This document shows positions 22,796 through 32,759 of a DNA stretch of 64,000 nt, one piece after another; the first letter of the stretch is position 1; each line of letters opens with the position of its first letter. The position numbers were made by a program, and so were the translations under genes. The DNA lies in NCBI GenBank assembly GCA_942159475.1, contig OW804097.1:53588986-53652985 (forward strand). Reading direction: 5' to 3'. The notes beneath the pieces were generated by a model. That model had not been told where the DNA came from. It worked only from the letters and a program-made list of their open reading frames with translations, and searched no databases. Source of the stretch: Sthenelais limicola (lineage: Eukaryota > Annelida > Polychaeta > Phyllodocida > Sigalionidae).

Positions 22796-24380
22796 ATTAG
22801 TGGGCGGGTTCCCCCCGCTCGACTTCAAAAACCATCACAAACAATAGTTTATGAACTGATTCAACTCTGACGATGCTCCTTTTGGTGGAAATATATCAAC
22901 TCCTGTCCCATAGTGAAGCAATGATGTGCCCGTCCATGACATCATGCTTTGGGTGACCCAGAAACCTGGTGTAGGGGCACTGATAGGTTTGTTTTCAGGC
23001 AGTGCTGGGGGCCCTGGATGGGGGTGCTCGATGTAAACCCATTTCTAACCCCTTTCCATCCCTAATTTGTTAATCCTATCAGACCTACAGCCATGGCGCG
23101 AATGTTGTCAGGTCAGTCAGTGCTCTGATTGTTGCTAACGTCATGAATGAGCATCGTCAGGGCGTTTCTAACGGTGCGCTGGTGACGACGTCGCCAACGG
23201 CGTCATGACCACTAAATGCCGGAGACCTTTTTGATCTTGATGTACAAAAACGGACGGGGTGAGGTTGATCGTCAGTTATTCATTAGGCTGTTTTAGCGCT
23301 CCACACCTATCGCCCCAATGCAAACCTATCCCTATGTCTTAGGGATGCGTTGGTAGTTGGCGTTGCCTGCAGAAAATAGAGTTTAAGCGTCAGGCCTCAA
23401 ATCCCGGCCTCAACCCTAGTCCCGTCGGCCAAAATACCACTACAGGATTGGATTATTAATTTCCTCATTGAAATTACCAGTGAAAAAGATTCTTTTCACC
23501 CAAGTAGTTCTGACTTATTCACATGATTGTTTCTGTTTCGAATCTAAACAGGCTTCAACTCCAGGACGTCCCATTGAGCAGTCCCGTCGGCCTGACGTTC
23601 TCATAGCGAGTTATATTGTCCATAACAATCAGGTGTTTGTAGCTGAATAAACGGGCTTTGAGCCACACTTTCACCACTAAGGGGAAAGAACTATTTTTCG
23701 CATGCAACCAGATCATTTTAGTTGACCAAAGTTATTAAAAATATTGCCGAGAACAATGCGTAGGTCTTCGACGTACAAATGGGCTGAGATAGGGTCCCGA
23801 CGTACGCATCTAGCTCATTACCTAAGCAGCAGCGCAAGACGTGATGACGTATTACGCACAAAAGATAGGGTTAGGTTAGCGTCGGCGGGATAGGTAGGCC
23901 TGCTAAAACAGTCTATTTATTATTCAACTTATACTCAAGCCATTTGGTTTATCACCAGAGAAGACATAGCCGATGGTTGTCTTGCTTGAAAAAAAATCGA
24001 AAAACGATTAATTTTGAGCGATTTTATGCTCAAAATTTTACAAGGAGGGCGCACATGGATTTCAGCTATCATGGCTTCGAATCGAGGGAAATACTGACGC
24101 GATATATGTGGAAATATCAACCTATTTCCTAGAAAAAGCCAGCATATGACCAATAAGGTATGTATTCTTATTCATTATGAAGTAAGATATTGCTTTGAAT
24201 CATTCTTTTTATATTTACCATCGATTTAAAGAAGGAAATGGTACGAAATATATGGAACCCTCACCCACATTAACAATTGACAGACAGGTGCCCCGCAGGT
24301 GCCCGTTTTTGCATGATACAGAATTCTCATTATTGGGTCTGCTATATTACTATTTCTAAGCAGACAATATTAATAGAAAT
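22796..24380. other. Unassigned stretch
   Basis: It is less AT-rich than its neighbours, with several CG-containing words. No family-level signal is visible in short frames such as 23468-23650. Confidence 0.35.
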
Positions 24381-24440
24381 GATGAAATTGAATTGAAAAA
24401 TACTTTATTTATCTGAGGTTTTACAAGTACAAGTATGAAA
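24381..24440 (-). repeat. LINE-like 3' tail, (AATTG)n
   Basis: TGAAATTGAATTGAAAAA precedes TACTTTATTTATCTGAGG. Similar A/T pentamer tails occur at 48370 (ATCAA type) and at 50526. They look like 3' ends of non-LTR elements; the family is not determined. Confidence 0.35.
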
Positions 24441-24806
24441 GTTAGACAAATAGGTGACCAGGCTTCTGGATAAAATCTGCTATAACTAGAATAACAACTC
24501 TTCTTTCTATTAAAGGACTTAAAACTGACACAAGAATAGACCTACGTTTTTTCTGTGAATGGTATAATTAACCAATAAAATCTTAACTGGTTTACACTAG
24601 TATCTCCAGTGATGAGGGCCAATAGCCTGGGCTGATAGCTAGAGCCAATCAGGCTAATTAAATCATAGAAATGAGATCAAAATTCTTCAGACAATATGTG
24701 GGAAGTATGTCAGAAATAACAGTCAAGAATTCGATGATGTTTAATACTTGAAATAGATAGTATGTACACTATCACAAAATTTAACATTCAACATCATTTA
24801 ACCAAG

Positions 24807-27248
24807 TCATGTTGGGATTACACATGTTTCGTAATTTTTCACTGTGTGATATAACTTAAAACAAAGGGGTAGGCATAGATGTACTTTGCATGACATGCAT
24901 CCATATAGCGTCTGGCTAGGTGTTTTTACCAGACCATTTCTCTTTCTAGCATAACATACTCTGCAAAAACTCCTCTTCAAAAAGCTCTCTGGCATACATC
25001 TTCTCGTCAAGCGGTTGGCATTCTCAGTAATGGGTTGATTTGGAGCAGGCTGAACGGTTTTGAATTAGCTAACATTTCTACAATCAGACGTAGAGAAAAA
25101 TCATAGAGTGGGACATATTTTGGACTTTGGCTATTGTACATAACAAATGAGTTCAGTTTCATTAGTTCAAGTAGGTACCAAAATATTTTTTTGGTCCATT
25201 TGACAGATTTCCTTGAAAAACAATAATACTGAAATAATTGGTCGGCAAGATCTACACCACCCATAAACTTAGAATATTCCTTAATACACACAGGGTAATC
25301 CAGCTCTTTCCTTACAAATTTACCAGTGCTACTGTCCCTTACTGCTCGAGAACATTTTGTCATGAAGGATCCGTGTATAGTTGAAATAACATAGACCAAC
25401 TTTCTGTCTCTCCAAGCACAAAATAAAACTTGGCCATTTTTAGCAAAAATGCGTTGCTGTAATTCCGGATGCTTTAGATCAATTAATTTTTTGGGAAGGA
25501 GAGTTCTGTTCTTGCGCACTGTTCCACAACAATAGGTTGAACATTTACGTGCAAAGTCCACAAACATCTGTACCGACGAGAAAAAATTGTCACAATAGAG
25601 GTGATGTGCTTTTCCTAACAATTCTCCAGATTGAAGTAATTTTAGAACCACATCCTCATAAATTTGTGTACGTGCCCGGTCCTCGCATCCATAAAAGGGT
25701 AGAGCCTGGAGAACATAGCCTGTCAAAAGGAAATGTATGTTGTATTAGTTGATCATTACGATGGACTATCGCGCCTTTACGATGGACTATCGCGCCTTTA
25801 CGATTGAGTATCGGGCCCTTACGATCGACTATCAGGCCTTTATGATCGACTATATCACCTTTACGATCGACAATTGACTATCTCGCCTTTATGATCGACT
25901 ATATCACCTTTACGATCGACTATCTTGCCTCTACGATCGATGATCGACTGTCTCGCCTTTACGATGGACTGTCTCGCCTCTACAATCGATTGTCTCGCCT
26001 TTACGATGGACTGTCTCGCCTCTACAATCGATTGTCTTGCCTCTACGATGGACTGTCGAGCCTCTACGATCAACTGTCGGGCCTCTACGATCGACTGTCA
26101 GGCCTCTACGATCGACTGTCAGGCCTCTACGATCGACTGTCTTGCCTCTACGATCAACTGTCTTGCCTCTACGATCGACTGTCGGGCCTCTACGATCAAC
26201 TAGCAGGCCTCTACGATCGACTAGCGGGCCTCTACGATCGACTAGCGGGCCTCTACGATCGACTAGCGGGCCTCTACGATCGACTAGCGGGCCTCTACGA
26301 TCGACTATTTATATAACAATCGACCAGCACGCTTTACGATCGACCAGCGGACCTCTACGATCGACCAGCGGGCCTCTACGATCGACCAGCGGGCCTCTAC
26401 GATCGACCAGCGGGCCTCTACGATCGACCAGCGGGCCTCTACGATCGACCAGCGGGCCTCTACGATCGACCATCGGGCCTCTACGTTCGACCATCGGGCC
26501 TCTACGTTCGACCATCGGGCCTCTACGTTCGACCATCGGGCCTCTACGTTCAACTATCGGCTATCTCGACTTTTATTTATATTTACCTGAGAGACTTTCA
26601 GCGACTAGCCAGATCTTTAAGCCGCATTTACATGGTTTATTGGGCATGTACTGTCTGTGCTGTGTCTTGCCTTTATGTTTTACCATGCTCTCGTCTATAC
26701 TGATCTCTTTTCTTGGTCCATAAACTGTTTTTGCTATCTTATTGAAGTGATCAAACAGCCAAGACATTTTCTTTTGTGCTGGGGTATAAGTCTCGGGTGC
26801 AGTATCTCCAATCGGGAAATTCAGGAGTCCAAGTTACCCTGTTTTTTTCTGGGTTTTGCCTGCGTACTTGTTCTGCATAATTGTTGGTGGAACTGACGAT
26901 GGATGTGAGAAATGATACCGAAAAAAACAATTTAAAATAATCCAAAGCTGAACCCAGATTACTTTGGTCAACATTGCGAACACCCGTCGTTTCTTGAAAT
27001 GCATCCACTGGCGGGCTTTTGTTTACATTGGGGCTTTGGCGCACCCACCTTACAATCCCCCCTTCATCATCACTACTCTCCTCTGATTCAGAGCTGGACG
27101 ACGAACTTGAGGCAATCTGATGAACTGTTGGGTTCCGTCTAGTGACGATTTTACCTTCTAAGGCCATTAAAGTTGATAGTGGGAGGTCTTCAAAGTCTAT
27201 ATCGTCCTCAGACGAGAAAGGATCATACTCGGCCCGGGACTCGGCCAT
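24807..27248 (-). pseudogene. piggyBac-family transposase, two exons, broken
   Basis: Minus-strand gene. The N-terminal part (ATG at 27248) is acidic and Ser-rich (SSSSSSSESEE), then carries 'STNNYAEQVRRQNPEKN'. Exon 1 resumes one frame over with 'ISIDESMVKHKGKTQHRQYM', the first catalytic Asp, and 'NKPCKCGLKIW'. It ends at a consensus donor (TCAG|GTAAAT, 26587). Exon 2 starts at 25719 after TTTTGACAG, and the join restores the expected Ser-Gly-Tyr. It contains 'CDNFFSS' (second Asp), 'EYSKFMGGVDLADQL' (third Asp), and the C-terminal Cys-rich domain (C-x2-C ... C-x2-C ... LCLPLCFKLYH) after a one-base frameshift near 25010. About 70 residues expected between 'YAEQ' and 'IDES' are missing, at the frame change near 26820. 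All three catalytic Asp remain, but the deletion and frameshifts should inactivate it. Confidence 0.9.
25720..26586 (-). repeat. Intron filled by a 21-bp minisatellite
   Basis: From about 25755 to 26565 the sequence is a tandem array of a 21-bp unit (TCTACGATCGACTAGCGGGCC and variants), roughly 38 copies. Variants are grouped: CTTTACGATGGAC on the left, CTGTC types in the middle, CTAGCGGG, then CCAGCGGG, then CATCGGG with GTTCGAC on the right. It is bounded by canonical splice signals of the piggyBac gene. Because 21 is a multiple of 3, several frames stay open for up to 228 codons; these are not genes. Confidence 0.92.
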
Positions 27249-27479
27249 AGCGCTAGGCTAATGACGTTATTGTTGTCTGCTACATTGTGATACATTTCAT
27301 TACACTTGATCGGCTCCATTCGGGAACCTCCGTTTTGTAGCGTAAAATTATTTCGAATTCTTTTTGAAAAAAAAACGAATCTATCTAGTTTAATAACTTA
27401 TAAAAACAGTCAGAATTGAAAAGAAGATTTAAAAAAGATTTCAGATATAGAAAATAGCCTTTAAGCAAACCACGTGTTC

Positions 27480-27662
27480 ATGATGCATTTATGCAATACG
27501 TCGGCATCTGCCTTAGGGAGTGCATGTACGCAATACGTCAGCCCCCTGACGGGAGTGCATAAATGCAATACGGCGGTCTCTGCATAGGGAGTGCATGTAT
27601 GCAATACGTTGGCACATATCATGGGAGTGCATAAATGCAATACATAGGTCTGATAGGGTTAA
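27480..27662. repeat. piggyBac terminus with subterminal GCATNNATGCAATACG repeats
   Basis: The word TGCANNNATGCAATACG or a close variant occurs five times at roughly 36-base spacing. The block ends in CTGATAGGGTTAA (TTAA at 27659-27662). On the minus strand this is TTAACCCTATCAG, the expected form of a piggyBac end with its TTAA target site. No matching opposite terminus was seen left of 24.8 kb. Confidence 0.75.
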
Positions 27663-27784
27663 TGAAACATAGTGGAATGGTTCGGCACCATTTTTGGCAA
27701 TGTGCATGTGAAATATAATGGAGATCTGGCCAGCGGTTTCAGAGAAGATAGGGGTTTAAGGCTCCAAATCCTTATTTCATTAAT

Positions 27785-28425
27785 ATATAGACTAGCAAAT
27801 ACCTGTGCTTCGCACGGGATTTGCTAGTGGGACAGTGGGGCCCACATCTTCCCACTCTCCTTGTTCCCTCTCTTTTAAGTTGTCTCTGTAAGTTAGTATC
27901 TGTATTAACATTCATACCTCAAATGGAACCATTGTATTGTTGTTGCCTCCCATTCCCTCTCCCATTGCTCAAGATCAGGAACTTCACACCACACAGGAAT
28001 GTGATATAGGGACCCCATAGATGATAAATCAAGAGAGAAAAAAACTTTATCAGGGATTTCCAGGTTAGGCCAAAATTTGCCTTTCCACTGCCGGACTAGA
28101 AGTATGGGGAGAGAGGGTGACCGTCCTACATGCAGAGGAGTCGGAGAGTGAAGAAGAGGGTGTAGGAATAGGAGAGGGGGAGGTGGAAGGAAAGAAGAGG
28201 GGGGAAGAGAGGAGGGAGAGGATGTAGGGGGAGGGAGAGAGGGGAGGGAGAGAAAGAGGGGAGGGGGAGCATGAGGAAGAGGGGAGGGAGAGAGGGGGAA
28301 ATCGGAGATGGGGTTGGGAGAGAAAAACAGGTATGAAAGACAGAGAAGAGGGAGAGGAAAAAAAGGAAGAAGGGGAAGTGTGGGGAGAGAGGGTGACCAT
28401 CCGGAGGACGGGTACTTTGCTAGTA
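27785..28425 (+). mobile_element. Hairpin-ended, pyrimidine/purine-rich non-autonomous element
   Basis: The left end reads ACTAGCAAATACCTGTG with the hairpin CCTGTGCTTCGCACGGG. The right end, reverse complemented, reads ACTAGCAAAGTACCCGTC with CCGTCCTCCGGACGG, so the two ends are short inverted repeats (ACTAGCAAAKTACC). The purine-rich interior 28125-28395 is the reverse complement of 20355-20650. No ORF with a recognisable domain. The termini also recall Helitron 3' ends (hairpin, then CTAG|T), so the class is open. Confidence 0.65.
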
Positions 28426-28989
28426 ACTTATAAAAAATGATCAAGCAGTGCTTCTCCCTACTTTCCGTGGGGTTGTACCCAGTCACATATCCCAGTAGGT
28501 GTCAGGACAATGAGAGGCAACATGCCCTGCCAGTCAGACAAACTTATAAGCATGCATCCAGCTAATACCATATATAGTTATATGCCAACTTCCCATCTCA
28601 GTATTATACAGAAACTCAATTCACCATGCATGTATAAACTGATTTAATTATGTACTTCTCGTTGTTTAATTTTTTCTCATCTCCTACCTATTACTGATGT
28701 TATTTTACTGCTGCCCATAGCCATATCTGTCTGGAGCTTGGCTAAAGCATTTAGGCCTCTCCTCCAGGTAACCAGAAGTTAAAAGATCATTCATAGTTTA
28801 GCTAGGGGCAGTGGGGCCAAATCTTCTTCACTATCTGAACATTTGAGACTCTCAGCACTTTCATTCAACCCTTCACCCGAGTCGCCCGGATTTGGCTGGC
28901 CTGGCGGTTGGCTAGTGGCCGGAGCAGGTTGCTTGGGCGGTTGGCCACGCTTCTTAACATTCTTATCACTGTCAGCTCAGTCAGTAAGG

Positions 28990-29510
28990 GCTTTGGAGCA
29001 TCTCACCCTGGTATAATCTTCCTGGCTGGAGTTATTGTAAGCAAACACGTCTGACTACTTGTTGCTTCTGGTATTTAGGAGCTCTATGCAAGTTATCTAA
29101 TTGTATATGCTTACCATCAGCATCAAAAGCGAGTTTCAGTAAATCACCATTCCATCTGAGAATCCCTTCTGTTGTTTTTAGTTCATTAGTTGACCCCTGC
29201 ACATGCCGTATGACTTCAAAATGACCATCCCATTTGAGACCATATTTCTTTTGAGCCATAGGGGTGACATATCTCCAAACAATATCGTGTTGGGACATCC
29301 CCTATTATAGTACTATAGATAATGTCGGCTGGAACAGTTAATTTTGTACTAAACACTACTGAATTTGGCATACAGTGTGTACTCTTATCCACAACTCCCC
29401 TATAGGCATGTACAATACAAGGCACCAATAAACCCCAATTAACATCTTCATATTGAGTTAGACAACATAATTCTTCAACCAAGACTCTATTCCAACATTC
29501 CACTTGCCCA
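28990..29510 (-). pseudogene. LTR-retrotransposon integrase, C-terminal part (Gypsy-like)
   Basis: Two overlapping minus-strand frames (29503-29216 and 29298-29032). The first contains 'ECWNRVLVEEL', 'WGLLVPCIVHAYRGVVDKST' and 'LTVPADIIYS', matching the end of a Gypsy-type integrase core, where a Glu-x-x-Asn-Arg-x-Leu helix is followed by an Ala-Tyr-(Asn/Arg)...His-x-(Ser/Thr) motif. The second has 'KKYGLKWDGHFEVI', like the C-terminal beta-barrel (Lys...Trp-Asp-Gly-Pro-(Phe/Tyr)-x-Val). The catalytic Asp residues lie upstream and are not recognisable. A frameshift near 29280 joins the parts. A gag-like start, PBS and LTR lie at 30.3-31.0 kb on the same strand; the protease and polymerase region between them is largely deleted. 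Confidence 0.7.
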
Positions 29511-29744
29511 TTAGACTGAGGTCTACATAGAATGGCTTAGGTACTATTCCCTGAACTACTTTCTTCATCCGTTGAATGGTTTCATCATTCTCCTGTGCTG
29601 TCTTCCACCGAGACAATTCTACCCAAATATCAAACATTCAGTTTGAAGAACTCACATGCACATTTCTTAGGCTTCAATTTCAGTCCATATGTTCCTTCGC
29701 CCATCCCTCCACTTGGCATTGAGCTCCCAGCTTAGTCAGCCTGT

Positions 29745-30330
29745 TATTCTGATAAGTCAGAATATCCCTTAGTCTCAAATCTTCCTCTTGTAATATTCAC
29801 ACCATGAATATTAACTATATGTATCAGTATAATTACCACTATATGTATCAATATAATCTCCACTGTATGTATCACTATAATTACTAATATATATATCAGT
29901 AATCCCAAATTCAACGGAGTCGCACTGGCTATATAATACATTGTATTTTAGTCAGTGATGAACATGCAGAATAATATATAATATAATATATTATCAATTA
30001 AAGTGGAGGACAAAATCCGATCCACTTTCTTTATGTTCTTGAACCCTGGTTCATAACACCTCTGTGGCCTTCTCCAATGCTTCATGCATTTGTGCAGCAT
30101 GTTCCAAAGCGAATTTACCATGGGAAGCAGACTATGACAGTATTGTTCATCAGGTCTATAGAATTTAGCTGAGCGCAAATAAAAGCGTCCATCCTATTAT
30201 AACTCATTCACCTATTCCTTATCCTATCCTGCGTCCACTCAGACTGCAAGTCAGCAACCACTGATGTAAAATCGGGTTGCTCCAACAGGGTCAAGGGTGC
30301 AGGTCTAATTCCATGGGAATTGTTATCTGA
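29745..30330. other. Degraded interior of the LTR element
   Basis: It contains short ATATGTATCANTATAATTAC repeats (29818-29905) and unassigned open frames. Polymerase motifs were not found. Confidence 0.35.
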
Positions 30331-30337
30331 ATCCGAA

Positions 30338-30565
30338 CTAAATCCAATATTGCATTATAGACATCACCATGTGCCATTCACCATTATTCGAGTCTGAACT
30401 ATCTTCAGTCAGTGTCCGAACACGCACCATCGGTTCCAAATGTACTGGCTGGAGTACTTCCAGGCCTTCAAAATAGTCTGACAAATCCAAGAGGGTGTGA
30501 GGCTGAGCTCCCGGGTTATTCACCCGGGTCTCTCTACCCATGGTCTCCATCAGAACTCCCCACTA
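30338..30565 (-). pseudogene. Gag-like N-terminus of the LTR element
   Basis: A minus-strand open frame of about 70 residues starts at an ATG at 30550, about 70 bases downstream of the putative primer-binding site. It is the right position and orientation for the first codons of gag, but no gag domain is recognisable in so short a piece. The link to the integrase at 29.0-29.5 kb is by strand and order only. Confidence 0.35.
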
Positions 30566-30620
30566 GGGGCTACCACATGGAACCACGTGGATCTACCCAA
30601 CAAACTTTGGAGGACTGACT

Positions 30621-30634
30621 GGTCACGGCACCAA
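30621..30634 (-). promoter_or_regulatory. Primer-binding site of the LTR element
   Basis: On the minus strand TTGGTGCCGTGACC follows three bases after the putative LTR end (TTTACA). A TTGGTGCCGTGACC motif after the 5' LTR is familiar from Gypsy-type elements. Confidence 0.55.
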
Positions 30635-30636
30635 AT

Positions 30637-31032
30637 TGTAAAGTCCAATTGATGACTTAAGCGACTATGAACCTAAACTATATCAATCAACACGAACAAA
30701 CAGGATCTATTGGACTTTGCCAGCTGCTGAGTATATTACTCTTCACACCAAAAGCTCAGGGATGGCACCCGGAATGTACCAACATCCCTATCAGGTAGCT
30801 CATCCATACCATATCACAATAGTACATCTAGATAAAAGGTATTCACAGAACATGTAGAAGCATATACGAGTAAAAATGTTAAAAATACACCCCTGTACAC
30901 ACAGGCGACCTCTAGTGGTCATCTACCTATGGTACTGACTAAGTCAGCCACAATCTGGCCACTAGTATCCAATCCGGCTCCTACAGTGGAGTACAGCCGG
31001 AAGGACCCCACTCGACCCGGGTAGCCCCCACA
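30637..31032 (-). mobile_element. Putative solo/5' LTR
   Basis: Minus-strand boundaries TGTGGGGGCTACCCGG...CTTTACA give TG...CA ends just upstream of the primer-binding site. Length ~396 bases. No second LTR copy was seen on the 3' side (28-29 kb), so the element is truncated. The 5' boundary is the weaker of the two. Confidence 0.45.
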
Positions 31033-31307
31033 GTCGAGCCTGAGTGATTTGATTTCACATAGGGAAGGCCAACAAAAGGTAAATACGATGGGAGGAGCCC
31101 AGCGCAGTGAAATATATTAATCCACCTGTTGTATGTTAGCACAGCTAATGATTAAGATACGGTAGTCTGCATATCACTTCTCGTTGCTTTTATTGGAGAT
31201 GATATTGGAATAGGGACCCCAGAACAGAGTTTCAGTATTTTGCTATTTAATGTGGCTCCTTTTTGCTTGTTTTTTTTACCTTGAAATCTAATGTTTTTGT
31301 AAAAAGA

Positions 31308-31311
31308 ATTT

Positions 31312-31347
<36 letters not shown>

Positions 31348-31348
31348 A
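31308..31348. repeat. (TA)n microsatellite
   Basis: Imperfect TA dinucleotide run. The repeated Tyr-Ile frames here are artefacts. Confidence 0.9.
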
Positions 31349-31631
31349 ACAGGTAAACGGACAATAATTAGCCCCAAATTGTCACTTTGTTTCCATGGTT
31401 ACCATTTTATACCCCCTGAGTTGCCATGGAAATGAATAATATAGCATATTGATTACATTGTTGTATACGTTAAGGTGATACAACATACACTATATATGTA
31501 GTATTGTAACAAACTAAACGTTCAATAATTTTCCAGAATTTGCTATATTTTGCCCCAAATTGCCCAAATAGTCAAGCATTCACCCCATGGTTCTTGCATG
31601 GCAACCTGGCTAGAGGTGGTGCGCATTTATT

Positions 31632-32740
31632 TTATTTTTTTTTGTCCAACATCGGATCTTTATTCATAGAGACATTTTATAACATTGGTGTATTGCAACG
31701 AATATAACAAATAACAATTGGGTGTCTAGAATTAGACCAACATTTTACCTTTCTGAATTTACTCTACATTGACAAGAGAAGGGTTATCTTTATATTCGAT
31801 AGGACTCTTTTTTTGGAACTTTGTGTTCCCTTTTATATTTTTTTGTTGATTTTCATGTTTTCTATTCGCTCTGGTTGCCTGCAAGGCTAGTTTTGCCGCT
31901 AGATGGTCCCTCTGTTAATAGAGAGGTTAAATTATTATGTGTGCTATTCTTGCCATTAGCGGTTGTTTTTACAAGTTGATATAGATTTCTAATTATTTGA
32001 CTGTAACCTATCCAGTTGGATATCCAGTCCTTAATGTCGGACCAGAACTCTTCGATAAGTCTACATTTGGTGAAAAAATGTAAGATGTCGTCATAGCGAC
32101 CACAAAAATCACAATCGGGTTCGTCTTTGATGCCAATTCTTTTCAGGCAACTATTACAATATATATTCCTATGTAGAACCTTATATTGAAAGGCCTGAAG
32201 TCTCACATCATTGGTAATTTTTAAGGGGAGGGTGAAAATATCTTTCCATGCCTCTTCGTTATTTAAGTTGTTTTCAATATTTAAAATTGTGGCCCATTTG
32301 GCTAGCTTATCTATGTCGATCACAATATTGTCAATAAACATTGAGTATAACGCCTTGGCATTTGTTTTTAACACATTCGTTTGGTCTCTTCCGATTCTGA
32401 TTTGAGTTTCAACAGTAAAGTCATCTCTTATCCCTTGTGGGTTGATTAGCGCGATCCAATTTCTAGGTAAAGCTTGCTGCACTTGCAGTCTTTCTAAGTA
32501 ATTGACTCTCAGACCATAGTCACGCTCAATCTGTTGAGGCATGAGAAAGTGACAGTTGTTGTCCAATACATCCCTTATGTAAAATATATTAGCGTTCTTC
32601 CACCTTTTCCAGTCTATGGATTTTTTATTACAGGTTATAAATTGATTATTCCATAATCTCTCTTTTATAACTTCGCTGGAACTTTCTGGTTGGTGGTTAT
32701 AATACACCTCCGACCAAGTTTTGAATAGTTCTTTATAAAA
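31632..32740 (-). mobile_element. 5'-truncated L1/Tx1-type LINE with target-site duplication
   Basis: Minus-strand insertion of ~1.1 kb. Identical 14-base flanks GGTGCGCATTTATT (31618-31631 and 32741-32754) are a target-site duplication. The 3' end carries an A-rich tail (plus-strand TTTATTTTATTTTTTTTTG, 31630-31648). The ORF 32749-31862 stays open for about 290 codons and is the C-terminal part of ORF2: 'ERLWNNQFITCNKKSIDWKR', 'YKVLHRNIYCNSCLKRIGIK', then a zinc-binding 'CDFCGRYDDILHFFTKC' as in the zf-RVT region after the reverse transcriptase. The apparent start Met lies in target DNA and is not native. Endonuclease and reverse transcriptase are lost to 5' truncation. The intact frame and duplication suggest a fairly recent insertion. 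Confidence 0.88.
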
Positions 32741-32759
32741 GGTGCGCATTTATTATTCT

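Noticed and set aside
25755..26565. Possible CRISPR-like array
   Set aside because: Units are contiguous with no unique spacers, the genome is animal, and splice sites place the array in an intron.
26037..26723. 228-codon frame of heptapeptide repeats
   Set aside because: It arises because the minisatellite unit is 21 bases; the array is an intron on the other strand.
27785..28425. Firm Helitron call
   Set aside because: One end has a hairpin followed by CTAG|T, but the other end is an inverted version of the same sequence, not a TC 5' end, and no Rep/helicase is present.
27905..28486. 193-codon Pro/Leu/Ser-rich minus-strand frame
   Set aside because: Low-complexity purine/pyrimidine DNA inside a repeat.
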